Program-made: the position numbers and the translations under genes
NCBI GenBank assembly: GCA_021234535.1
Contig: CM037842.1
Location: 22,817,106-22,881,105 of the forward strand
DNA length: 64,000 nt
Reading direction: 5' to 3'
Origin: Stichopus chloronotus
Lineage: Eukaryota; Echinodermata; Holothuroidea; Aspidochirotida; Stichopodidae
Notes under the pieces: generated by a model
Told to the model about the DNA's origin: nothing
The model's database searches: none
Seen by the model: the letters and a program-made list of their open reading frames with translations, nothing else
Shown here: in pieces, positions 54,225 through 64,000 of the stretch
Numbering within the stretch: position 1 is the first letter of the stretch
Layout of the letters: each line of letters starts with the position of its first letter

Positions 54225-56495
54225 CCAAAAGGTATCATCCCTACAGGAAGAAGACGTGCAACATCACCTTAAAAGTCAACGGCTCTTTTTGGGGCCACCA
54301 AATGTTCCAAACAGAGGACTGAGATGTTTCATCATACAGAGGAGATGCTGATAAATCTGACAGATAACCTAATGGATCCTTTCGTAATGTAGGAGTAAAT
54401 ACAGTGTTTTGGCTAAGATTACATGTAGTAGCCTATTCGTAACTTTGAGCCAGTCACGAATGGGACGAACGAATATGAACGATGATGTGAGGGATGACTT
54501 TCTTACCCTATATACAAATGGTCACTAATGAAAGAGTAACTAAACTTCCAATTCAGTTTTCAAATTTGTGTCCAGAAACGTTTACACTTGTTACATAAAC
54601 CTTTTCCCCTGTTGTCATACAGTAAGAAATAAGGTACACAAAATATTGCTCTAGAAATAATTTCTGAATGCCTTTGGTTTTCCTTGCTTTCGTTTCGATC
54701 GACTCAGTGAACAGTGCATTTATATATTTTAATATACGTCCGTACGTATTTCGTTATTCTTTTAGACTTCTACTGATCACGTTAACTACAGTACCTGCAT
54801 CCATCGCTGTGGCGTAAAAAACCATTAAATCAAACATCAATAAGTTATTTACTCAATTGTCATAACCCTAACCCTTAATTAACTTTCTTAAATTTAATTT
54901 AAAAAGAAAAATTGGTTCTTTAGAAATAGTTAATGGCCTTGAGAGATCAACCGTATTTGTTTTTCATGGAGTAAGCAGAAGGAATAATTAAATTTTACTG
55001 CACTCAAAATAAATGCTTAACATAAAAAGTTCACAATAGGAGAGTATGACGGCCTTAGACTACAATATGCAATCGCAATCCAAGAATGAAAATTGGTTTA
55101 GGCAATTGAACTCTATTTATTTTACGAGGAGAGCAAGAACCCCACTGATAATTTTTAAAAGAATCTCCAGGTAAAAACATCAGTTGTTGGATGCAACCCA
55201 AAGCGGAGCAGATTCAACTTGTGGAATGCATTTTTAAGTAATAAAATTTACGTAATGTTACGTACGATTTTGACAAACTAGTGGTTCTTATGAAAGTTTA
55301 GACGGGTTTCTGCAAGGCATTGGAATCACATGGACGATTAAGTTTTAAGTCAAAAGGACAATTGTATAGTCACCACTCTACACAAAGATTAACAGTGATA
55401 AGCTTCAGACACGTAACACTGCTGGACATGTTATCTTAAATGAGATCGATACAAACATTAGGAGTATCTGTCCCCGTACGACCACAAAAATCAACCATTT
55501 ATGTGTTACCTTAAAGTACAAGAGGCACCACCACTAAATTTAAAACTGGTAATTTACAGAAAAAATCTCTTGAATTTTGTAGACTGTTTCTTGCTTCGTA
55601 TTTGTGAACAATGATCATTTTATGTCAAATAGAGTCTATATTAGTTTTTGCTTGAACGCTCTACTATCCTTTTATGGTATAACACTCATTTTTTGTCATA
55701 AATTGTCATTTCATCCACAAATTTACAGATCTACATTCAAAGTTATATGCTGAAAACCAAATTTTGAGTAATGTTCAAATTTCTCAACAGTGCATCTGAA
55801 TTCCGTTGTTGTGAAGCAGGGGTAATGGTAACTCCAATCAAATTTTGAAATAAGTATTGCTCACAACACACTTGAGAGTACATATCATTCCGTAAAGATT
55901 ACTAGTCTCTTGAGGGTTACCCCCAAATAAAATCACATGTTAATTTCATTTTTGATTTATTCCTTGAATTTGACAAGAGTAGTGTCGTCAATTGTCTAAG
56001 TCACGGAAACTATTCACTTTTGCTAATGCTTAATTCAAACAAATTACTGTACTGAATTACCACATTCCATGGCTGCCAAATGACGTAAACAGGACATATC
56101 TTGGCATTCTTTTGCTGGTGCTTTTCTCCAGATACCGATCAATCAGAATTTCAACATTTGTTTGCCCAATTTTCATTTTATGGGTGCCTGACTTGTCTTA
56201 GCCATTCAATGAAGAGATCAGCAGATACGTAGGATTTTATTACACCCTACTTCCAATAGCGAGTTCTTTAAGCTTTAGTCTTTACAATGATTTTTTTTTG
56301 GGGGGGGCTGCAACGATGCAACAGGGGACACTCCCTCCTCTTAGACCCTTTCCAGACCGATCATGCCCTGCAATTAGCCCCGAAAAAATCCTGTTCAAAT
56401 ATCAACCCTGAATTTTTTGGCAGAGTTCACAAAGTGCTTATCTGTTATTCACTAAAACAAAAGCTGCATTACAACTACAGTTGGCAGTATAAGGT
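54225..56495. other. Gene-free stretch
   Basis: AT-rich, without supported coding. A G-rich run with GCAACAGGGGACACTCC near 56,300-56,345 resembles transposon-end sequence of the window. A short CCCTAACCC at about 54,866 is too brief to be a telomeric tract. Confidence 0.5.
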
Positions 56496-56531
56496 ATTTT
56501 ATTTCGTATGGCGTTCCAGCGAATGTGAGAT
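56496..56531. repeat. DIRS left inverted terminal repeat
   Basis: Starts ATTTTATTTCGTATGGCG and ends GAATGTGAGAT. It matches 63,637-63,672 in reverse complement with two mismatches. The following bases ATCCCGTCC also match, inverted, the loop region of the right-end hairpin (GGACGGGAT at about 63,749-63,757). Confidence 0.85.
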
Positions 56532-56598
56532 CCCGTCCATGCATATGCGCAGTCAGTTCGTCCAGCACAAGGTATCGTAGTAATTACGAATCAGGCGA

Positions 56599-57000
56599 AT
56601 GCTGCTTCTTATCTGCTTAAATCATCTTTTCTGTAACAGAAAATTTGATTTGGTTTTTGCAAGTGTTAATCTTAATTCCGTGGTCAACGTGGAACATTCT
56701 GTTCTAGCAGTGCTTGAGGTAGTAACTACCGATGAAAGCGATAATCCTTCCAGGGTCGATGCTAACGTACATGACGCACAGCCTTACGCTGGGCATGCTA
56801 CCGAACATTCTACTGGGTTGAACGCTAGGCCGCAGTCGGGATCAGCAGCTGTGCTATGCATGCTATTGCGTTGCTTGCAAATAATGTGTGTGAAATGAAT
56901 ATGCTTCAAAAAGAGTTAATTAAGCCAGAAATTATTTGCACGATTTGGCCATCTCTGGAAACATTCCCTTAAGTCATCCGAGTGACCTGATTGAAGGTAG
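56599..57000 (+). pseudogene. DIRS gag, N-terminal part
   Basis: The 99-codon frame 56,599-56,898 continues in another frame as ALLANNVCEMNMLQKELIKP to a stop near 56,972. Its position after the inverted terminal repeat and the helical NxLxxELIKP stretch fit DIRS gag, whose C-terminal part resumes at 60,320. The identification rests mostly on context. Confidence 0.45.
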
Positions 57001-58283
57001 CAGACATTAACAGCAGCCACTAGTGCCTACGTAATTGTGTGGACTGCCTTGGCAGCTGGCCAAAGATATTCGTGCACTACGACGTGAGTTGAGGACACTG
57101 TGTCCGAGATGTAAACAGAGTGGCCAATAAAGTAGAAAGATTTCTCTTTTAGTTACGTGGTATAGGGTTAAGCTCGGTAAGAGTAACAAAACTAATTTTT
57201 GACTACTTTGAAAAAAAAATGATCATTTAAGTTATGGTATTAGTTGAGATGTCCGATTAGTATCACCAGAAAGTAGAAGGATTGTACTTTTATAGTCACA
57301 ACGGTATTTTTTTTTTTAAGAATTAATTCGAGTTAAGAGGCCCGAATAATACCACCAGAGAGTAGACGAGTCCTACTTTGATGTGGTATAGGTCTACACC
57401 TGGTAACAAAACTTATGTTTTGACCAAAAGTGACCATGAATGTTTTCTGGGGAAATGACCACTACACAATCTCTGTGTATGAACGGTTACGTAATGTATA
57501 AAAATGAACTTTATTTTCGAAAATAATTAATTCAAGTTAAAAAGTTACTTGAGAGAACCGAATAATACCATCAGAAAATAGAAAGGTTCTATGTGGTATA
57601 AGGGTAATACACTCATGAGGTATTTTTTTTTTTAAGGTAAATGACCGGTACACAATCTCTGTGTATGCGTATGTGTATTAATATATCAAAATGGAATTTT
57701 TTTTTCAAAAATAATTAATTGAAGTTATGGAGTTACTTGAGAGGCCCGACTAGTACTGCCAGAAAGTAGAAGGGGTCTACTTTTGTGTGGTATAGGTCTA
57801 CCATTGGTAACAAAACTTATTCCTTGACCAAAAATGACCCTAAAGTTTTTCCATGTAAATGATCGCTACACAATCTCTGTGTATCTACAGTTAAATACAT
57901 AATGTATCAAAATGGATTTGTTTTTTCAAAAATAATTCGAGTTATAGAGTTACTTGAGAGGCCCGACTTGTACTAACAGGAAGTGGAAGGAATCTTCTTT
58001 CATGTGGTATGGGTCTACCATGGGAAACAAAACTAATGTCTTAACCAAAAATGACCATGAAGTTTTTCTATGTAAATGACCGCTACACAATATCTACGTA
58101 TACGGTAACGCAATATATAAAAATGGATTTTTTTTTCAAAAATAATTGATTTAAGTTATGGATTTACTTGAGATGTCCAATTAGTACCACCAGAAAGTAG
58201 AAGGGTTCTACATTCATGTGGTATATGTCTACCCTTGGTAACAAAACTTGTCTCTTGACCAAAAGTGACCACTAACATTTTGT

Positions 58284-58936
58284 ATGAATGTAAATTTTAA
58301 TGCAATTGCAGGGAAGCAGATTAAATGTGCAGTTTCTGTTAACCACGAATACAAACGGTTGCTATCTCCAAGAAGGTGGTTGTCCCTTGACATAATTCAT
58401 CAATATTTAACACTGTTATCTTGTAATTGTAAATCAAGGGTTCTTATTCTCCCTACCGATATTCATCAACAGATGTCTCAGCAAGAGCTTATACAATTTA
58501 GGCAAGTGTTCGAGCCTGTGTAACTACTGGCTTATTACACAAGAACATATTTCAGCATTACGACATCATTTTATCTCCATATTGTGAGGAGCAGCAACAT
58601 TGGACATTGTTTGTGTACAGAGTTTCGTCTACCGTACATGTTGATGTGTTAGACCCAATGGGTCAGAGTTTATCAGAGAATACTAAACGTGCACTAAGTC
58701 GATTCACAAGGATAATTTCTTGCCACTTGTTTGCAATGACATTACGATCATCACATTATGTTGGTAAATCATACACCCTGCTCCATAACGTCTTTCATTA
58801 TCCAACTCAAGTGGATGGGTGGGACTGTGGAGTACACATTTGTATCGCAAGTAAATGTATTTTGTTCAATAATAAGTTTTCATTCAAAAGTTATCAAGAA
58901 TCAATGACAAACCTAAGACCAATAATGTTTAATTAA
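58284..58936 (+). pseudogene. Ulp1/C48 cysteine protease domain (SUMO-protease-like), one frame change
   Basis: The first frame (58,284-58,523) has WLSLDIIHQYLTLLSC, the Ulp1 start (W-L-x-D-x-x-I-x-x-YL-x-LL). Near 58,505-58,520 the reading moves to another phase, which stays open to the TAA at 58,934-58,936. That part carries QQHWTLFVYR (catalytic His), VHVDVLDPMG (Asp), PTQVDGWDCGVH (Gln and Cys). All active-site residues are retained. Ulp1-like proteases are carried by several DNA transposon groups as well as by host deSUMOylases; the flanking inverted arms favour a transposon cargo. The frame change may be an indel or a small unrecognised intron. Confidence 0.8.
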
Positions 58937-59446
58937 CTGCATGAGCAGAAAATAATCCTTTGATAGAAATAAGCAAACTCCTTAATACATTAACACAGTT
59001 TATTCATTTGTTTTAAAGGCGACTGTATGCAGTTGTAATACATTGTAGAGGATATTTTGTGTCAAATATGGCAACGGCCCAGTCTGCTGAAGATGTTTGT
59101 CTTCTGTGTTTGATGTAATACAAGTTTCATGAGAGTCTCTTTGACGAGAGGCGTCCAGTCATGTTTAGAAAGTATGTTAACGTTACCGAACAATGTACGT
59201 AATTAATACTTTTCTAGCTCAAAGGGTGAAGTTGTAGCGCACATATAGGTCTACAAAACAAAGGTCATATTGCTTAAGCAGCGTACGGAATATTGCAGTT
59301 CAAGATCAAACATTTTAAGATAGGCCTTACGGAAACATTTAATAATTATGGTATATGTAACCAAGTATATTCTTCGTTGTGCACGAATTAAGCATGATAA
59401 AAGAAATAGTGCAGACCGCTGTTCACCGTTTCGACACGTTTCGTGG
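58937..59446. other. Unassigned DNA between the Ulp1 frame and the right arm
   Basis: No open frame with a recognisable domain and no inverted-arm repeats are seen here. Confidence 0.5.
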
Positions 59447-60319
59447 CTTCTAAGTACCAGTCGAGCGCCTCAGGTAACTCTATAACTTGAATTAATTATT
59501 TTAAAAAAATGTATACATTTTGATATATTACTTAACTGTATACACAGAGATTGTGTAGCGGTCAGTTACATGGAAAAACTTCAGGGTCACTTTTGGTCAA
59601 GAAATAAGTTTTGTTACCAAGGTGAACCTATACCACACGAAAGTAGAATCCTTCTACTTTCTGGTGGTACTTGTCGGGCATCTGAAGTAACTCCATAACA
59701 TGAATTATTTTTTTAAAAAAAAATCTATTTTGATATATTACGTAACCGTATACACAGAAATTGTGTAGCGGTCATTTACATGGAAAAATTTCATGGTCCC
59801 TTTTAGTCAAGAAATAAGTTTTGCTACCAAGGGTAGACCTAAACCACGTCAAAGTAGAACCCTTCTCCTTTCTTATGGTACTAATCGGGCATCTCAAGTA
59901 ACTCCATAACTTGAATTAATTATTTTTGAAAAAAAAAAAATCCATTTTGATATATTACGTAATTGTATACACAGAGTTTGTGTGGCGGTCATTTATATGG
60001 AAAGGGTAGACCTATACCACATGAATGTAGAATCCTTCAACTTTCTGGTGGTATTAATCGGGACTCTGAAGTAACTTTATAACTCGAATTAATTATTTTT
60101 GAAAATAAAACAAAATATTGGGATATATTTTGTAGTGGTCATTATTTTTTTTAACAGACTCAACGTCCCTCTTTTACTGAAAGGAAAAAGAAATGCTGAT
60201 TTGAAAAAGAACCGATTTGGCAGACCTCCGTAATCATCTGACTGTGTATCGTGGTAACCCCTTTGACACTGTTGTCGGTATCCTGTAGCATGTCATAGTG
60301 TCCTAGTGGTTGCTGTTAT

Positions 60320-60690
60320 TGTCTGCGCTTAGTGGCTGCCATCTTCAGTGAGGCATCCGAGAGGCTATTCGGGGATAAGTTGTCCAATACTATCAAGGAA
60401 ATGGACGAGGAAAACAAAACAACTGTCATGCTGTCACCGTCAAAGTCAGGGACCAAAAGACGCTTTACTCCCATGTTTTTCAACCAGAACACTCGTCGTC
60501 GTTTCATGAATGCAGGGTGGATGAGATCTTCACGACAATCAGGATCCCTTCATTTTTTAGGGACAGGGGGCAGCCCCCCTGAACCGTTGGAAAGCACAGA
60601 AAACCAGAACAGTGCAGCCACAACCCAACCATCGCAAGCAGGGAAACAAAACTTACAGGGCCTTAGAGCAGGTGAGTACTAACAGTGAAC
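60320..60690 (+). pseudogene. DIRS gag, C-terminal part
   Basis: The frame 60,332-60,682 begins AAIFSEASERLFGDKLSNTI and continues into a basic KRRFTPMFFNQNTRRRF region. The LFGD...I.E stretch followed by a basic Arg-rich tail matches the C-terminal half of DIRS gag proteins (family knowledge). Upstream gag is displaced to about 56,600-57,000 by the intervening foldback element. It ends with a possible splice-like GCAGGTGAGT at about 60,669-60,678, of unknown meaning. Confidence 0.65.
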
Positions 60691-60693
60691 TTA

Positions 60694-61560
60694 CTGCCAA
60701 ATTTCATCACTTTAGTCATGATAGTATGTTGCCTGTAGGGGGTCGATTGAGGCTATTTCTGTCCAATTGGGAACGCATAACTTCAGACAGAAGTATTCTT
60801 CAAATGGTTCATATCTGCTGTATTGACTTTGTGGGGAAGTCTGAACTCATTTAGTTCAGAGAACCAAGACCAAATAAATTAATGCTCGAGGAAATAAAGG
60901 CTGTTGATGATGAAATCGTACGCCTCCTTAACGCAAACGTTATTGAAATGAAAAGGAGGAGACGGGCCAATTCATTTCTAACATTTTCACACGACCAAAA
61001 AAGGATGTCTGTTACCGAATAACTTTGGATCTGTCTGATCTTAATGAAAGTATGGAATACCATAATTTCAAGATAAATACCCTTAATACGGCCCTTTACT
61101 TGATTACTCCAGGTTGTGATATGGCTTCAATCGATCTCAGAGATGCATATTACTTAGTACCGATCGCAGAGTGTGACAGAAAATTTTTGAAATTATGATG
61201 GAGGAGAAGTCTTTGGTAATTTAAGGTCTTACCTAATGGCCTGAGTGTCGGGTCACGTTTATTCACTTACGTCCTTAAACCATCACTTGCTACCCTTAGG
61301 TCTCGGGGGCACTCAATTGTTGCATATATTGACGATACCCTAAATGTCGCTGAAACGAAGTCTCGTACTGTTCAGACAGTTAAAGTGGCTAGTAGTCTCT
61401 TCACTGACCTTGGCTTCATTGTCCATTCAGATCCATTCAGAATCCGTATTTATTCCTTCTCAGACCATACAATTTAAAATTTAAAATTTTTTAAAATTAA
61501 ACATTCTTGCCAGCCTTGTTACAAGAAAGTCGTCCCAGCATTACAGTAGGTTTGTTGCTG
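60694..61560 (+). pseudogene. DIRS reverse transcriptase remnant
   Basis: VGGRLRLFLSNWERITSD (60,737-60,790) is the usual DIRS entry segment. Then follow VDDEIVRLLNANVIE, LDLSDLNESMEYHNFK, MASIDLRDAYYLVPI (first catalytic Asp), LPNGLSVGSRLFT and IVAYIDDTLNVAE (the YIDD motif, near 61,325). The blocks are in order, but at least three frame changes and a stop near 61,196 separate them. Confidence 0.85.
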
Positions 61561-61769
61561 CTATGGTTGGGAGACTGGTTGCGGCATTTCCAGCTGTTGA
61601 GTTTGTTCCACCTTTCTACAGGGCACTAGAGACAGATAAGATCCTGGCTTTGAGGCAAAGTAGAGGTCATTTTGATAGAAGTATGAAAATCTCTGATTTG
61701 GCGCGAGAAGAACTTACTTATTTGGTGGATAGGACATGTAGACAATGCAGTAAATCATTTCAGGAGAAG

Positions 61770-62035
61770 CAATTCTATTGTTATTGAAAGTGATGCTTCA
61801 GGTTTGGGTTGGGGAGCAACGAATGGGGTAACACCTATTGGTGGTCGCTGGAGTCTTAATGAAAGACAATTCTTTCTCAGTCATGGTATTAATTACCTGG
61901 AGCTTTTGGCTGCATATTTGGCACTGCTCTCCTTTTGTCATAAATCGAGGAACATTTACATCAATCTGATGATAGATAATACTACTGCAGTGGCCTTCAT
62001 CAATAACATGGGGGGGGGGATATGAAATCAGATGC
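61770..62035 (+). pseudogene. DIRS RNase H remnant
   Basis: ESDASGLGWGATNGV (Asp), NYLELLAAYLALLSF (Glu) and INLMIDNTTAVAFINNMGG (Asp) are the DIRS RNase H blocks in order. The reading is open from 61,804 to 62,025, where a G run ends the similarity just before a TGA. Confidence 0.85.
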
Positions 62036-62365
62036 TTGTGAGTGACAAATTAGCCAAACGTTTCTAGTTTTGCTGCATCAATTGAAATATTTGGGTTACG
62101 GCAGCTCATTCGACAGGTGTCGAATGTTTGTGGGATATTTGACACACCGGATATAGACCTTTTCACCTTAAGATTGAATGCCCAAGTTGCAAGATATGTA
62201 TCATGGCGGCTAGATCCAGGAGCCGACTATGTTGATGTCTTCTTGATAGATTGGCAGAAGTAGTCCTTTTATGCCTTCCCACCATTTTGCTTTAATCGGG
62301 AGATGCTTAAATTAAATTATAAGTGATAAGGCAGAGGGCATTTTGGTGGTACCAACCAGAGACTG

Positions 62366-63379
62366 GTGAGACCCACCCATCAACAGGTAAACTCTACCTT
62401 ATGTTTTGCAGGCTATCCGGGGAACATTCAAAGGTTCAGGCTAATCAGGGCAGGCTGTTACCATCATACTATCCTCATGAAGTCCACGAAAACTCAATAC
62501 CAGGTCTACGCCAGAAGGTGGCTGGAGTTTTGCCGTTCGCGGGAAACTGATACCCTGCACCCACCTATAGAGGAGGTGGTCAATTTCTTGGCCAAACTGT
62601 ATAATCATGTTGTGTATAGTGCTATGAACACTGCACGTTCTGCTCTTTCATCGTTCGTAGTCCTGCAGGGTGGCTATGCAGTAAGCAATCACCCTTGGAT
62701 TTCACGTTTCCTTAAAGGAGTTTACAACCTGAAACCTCCATCTACGAGATACAAGTCTCCATGGGATGTTCATTTAGTGCTTGAATTTTTACGGAAGCAA
62801 TCACCAGCTGATACATTGACATTACGGGAACTGAGTTTTAAATGCTGCATGCTCTTGGCATTGACGACGGCTCAGTGTCAGCAAACGCTGCATAAACTTA
62901 ATATCACACATGTGCAAATCACGTATGTCGTCGTTATGTTTGCAGTTAATGATGTACTTAAAGTAAACCGGGCAACACAGGAGTTACTGCACAAGTGTAC
63001 CCTTATCCAGCTGACCCAAGACTTTGTCCATACAGTTATCTGTGTGCGTATTTAAAACGAACAAGTGTGTGCAGGGGTCGTGAGAAACAACTCTTCATAA
63101 GCTTTAAGAAACCTTATGCAAAAAATTAGCCTGAACACGATTGGGAGATGATTGTAGGTTGCTTTAACCGAAGCAGGAATAGATACCAGGATTTTGAAAG
63201 CACACTCAACTAGGGCGACATCAACATCGTGTGCACAATTGAACATGATACCTCTCACCACTATTTTGCAACAGGCTGGTTGGACTAGGGAAAAAACTTG
63301 TCAGCATTACTGTAATAAACCGCTTTGTGATACAGTCTCTATGGATTTTGCAGCAGTGATTTTGGGGAAAACTGCATGA
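62366..63379 (+). pseudogene. DIRS tyrosine recombinase remnant
   Basis: The core-binding part starts KSTKTQYQVYARRWLEFCRS, followed by ARSALSSFVV and the SRFLKGVYNLKPP stretch. In the catalytic part LALTTAQCQQTLHKL replaces the usual LTTGQR..TL, so the first catalytic Arg is lost. After frame changes near 63,050-63,190, KAHSTRATSTS keeps HxxR, and GWTREKTCQHYCNKP keeps the catalytic Tyr. Position at the 3' end of a DIRS element supports the call. The protein cannot be active as it stands. Confidence 0.85.
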
Positions 63380-63636
63380 GTTTCTTTACCCTTTTTAAAG
63401 TCATTGCAGTTGCTGATCAGTGTTATTGTTGGAGTTCACTGAAGACTTGAACTTTTTGGGGGGATTGATGACAGGAACTTAATGCTTTACATTGTTCCAA
63501 AATATTGTTTTGAAGTCAGTTCTGTTGATTGCAGTTTAATGTTGAGAAGTTTTTCTTAAGAAATAAGCGAAAATCAGAATGTATGCTCTTATCCTTTTTT
63601 GAAAGGGAATTTGTATGAGGCCAGAGTTCTTTGAAC

Positions 63637-63672
63637 ATCTCACATTCTCTGGAATGCCATACGAAATAAAAT
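63637..63672. repeat. DIRS right inverted terminal repeat
   Basis: Starts ATCTCACATTCTCTGG and ends CGAAATAAAAT. It is the reverse complement of 56,496-56,531 with two mismatches. Confidence 0.85.
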
Positions 63673-63840
63673 GAAAAGATTAAACGAGGACTTACCTTGT
63701 CCAAAGTTTGATCTTGATTTTATGAAGTTTGTTGATTGAGAGATAATGTGGACGGGATCTCACATTATCTCTCACTCAACATACTTCATAAAGTCAAGAG
63801 CAAACTCCGGACAACATAAGTCCTCGTTTAATCTTTTCAT
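63671..63840. repeat. 170-nt hairpin at the DIRS right end
   Basis: Arms of 80 nt (63,671-63,750 and 63,761-63,840) pair almost throughout around the 10-nt loop GACGGGATCT. The outermost pairing is ATGAAAAGATTAAACGAGGA with its complement. The last 160 bases of the window (63,841-64,000) show nothing else. Confidence 0.9.
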
Positions 63841-64000
63841 TAAATCCACGCAGTGAGCTTTACTGTGTGCTCAATGCCAACTTTCATAAGTCGCATTTCT
63901 TGTCATTTTACTTTAATTTCAACACAGTGGTAACTAACTGGTTATCCAAATGAATTTTCCTGTGGGCTTCACCTACTTCTGTAAGTAAAGCCCACAAGAA

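Larger units (their letters stand above)
57185..60145. mobile_element. Foldback-type element with tandem-repeat arms and a Ulp1 frame
   Basis: The left arm (57,185-58,280) holds about five units of 190-217 bp, each with ACCAGAAAGTAGAAGG, TGGTATAGGTCTACC, GGTAACAAAACTTAT and CTACACAATCTCTGTGTAT. The right arm (59,447-60,145) holds about three units in reverse complement (ATACACAGAGATTGTGTAG, AAGTTTTGTTACCAAGG, CCTTCTACTTTCTGGTGG). Between them lies a Ulp1/C48 protease frame and about 500 bp of unassigned DNA. Such arms are the hallmark of foldback (FB/Galileo-like) DNA transposons. No transposase is visible, so this may be a non-autonomous or decayed copy. Outer boundaries are approximate. Confidence 0.72.
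56496..63840 (+). mobile_element. DIRS-type tyrosine-recombinase retrotransposon, split by an insertion
   Basis: Inverted terminal repeats (56,496-56,531 and 63,637-63,672; 34 of 36 bases) bracket gag-like, reverse transcriptase, RNase H and tyrosine-recombinase frames in the DIRS order. A 170-nt hairpin at the right end (63,671-63,840) resembles the complementary region used for circular intermediates in DIRS elements. The gag region is divided by about 3 kb of foldback-type DNA (57,190-60,140). Frames are broken in several places, so the copy is inactive. Confidence 0.83.

Noticed and set aside
54862..54876. CCCTAACCC as telomeric repeat
   Set aside because: Fewer than three units, inside ordinary AT-rich DNA.

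Overview
The window looks like nuclear DNA of a marine invertebrate animal. It is AT-rich and gene-poor, with one clear spliced gene (consensus GT/AG introns) and many degenerate animal transposons: BEL/Pao, Ty3/gypsy, a DIRS-type element, Penelope-like GIY-YIG fragments and short inverted-repeat elements. The mix, together with frequent TAGGCCTA-like words and G-rich CAGTGGCG element ends, is most reminiscent of an echinoderm, but the taxon is an inference.

Layout. (1) 0.5-7.25 kb, plus strand: a near-complete BEL/Pao retrotransposon, broken by one in-frame stop and two frame changes. (2) 7.25-15.1 kb: mostly gene-free, with a relic DDE (MULE-like) transposase on the minus strand at 10.7-11.2 kb and a GT microsatellite. 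(3) 15.1-25.2 kb: a hierarchical tandem array whose sub-units carry the conserved core ATGCAATAGGGGACA. It contains a roughly 100-bp micro-inversion and several insertions that sister units show as empty sites. (4) 26.2-36.4 kb: a six-exon gene (CDS 27,451-35,216) coding for an N-terminal KMT5A-like SET domain, an acidic linker with three 74-residue repeats, two zinc-finger-like motifs, a tyrosine-recombinase-like catalytic region and a C-terminal Myb/SANT-like segment. Duplicated flanking segments and outlying copies of the array core border it on both sides. (5) 36.4-48.1 kb: gene-free, with several diverged tandem repeat families and G/C-rich transposon ends. (6) 48.1-52.8 kb, minus strand: a decayed Ty3/gypsy element whose gag region carries a 97-bp hairpin element. 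(7) 53.3-54.2 kb: two GIY-YIG endonuclease fragments. (8) 56.5-63.84 kb: a DIRS-type tyrosine-recombinase retrotransposon with inverted terminal repeats and a 170-nt terminal hairpin. Its gag is split by about 3 kb of foldback-type DNA, in which two arms of inverted tandem repeats (about 200 bp each) flank a Ulp1/C48 protease reading frame.

The most interesting items are the SET/recombinase-like fusion gene in its duplicated setting, and the foldback element with a Ulp1 protease nested in the DIRS element. All calls come from reading the sequence and recalling protein families; no database search was run.
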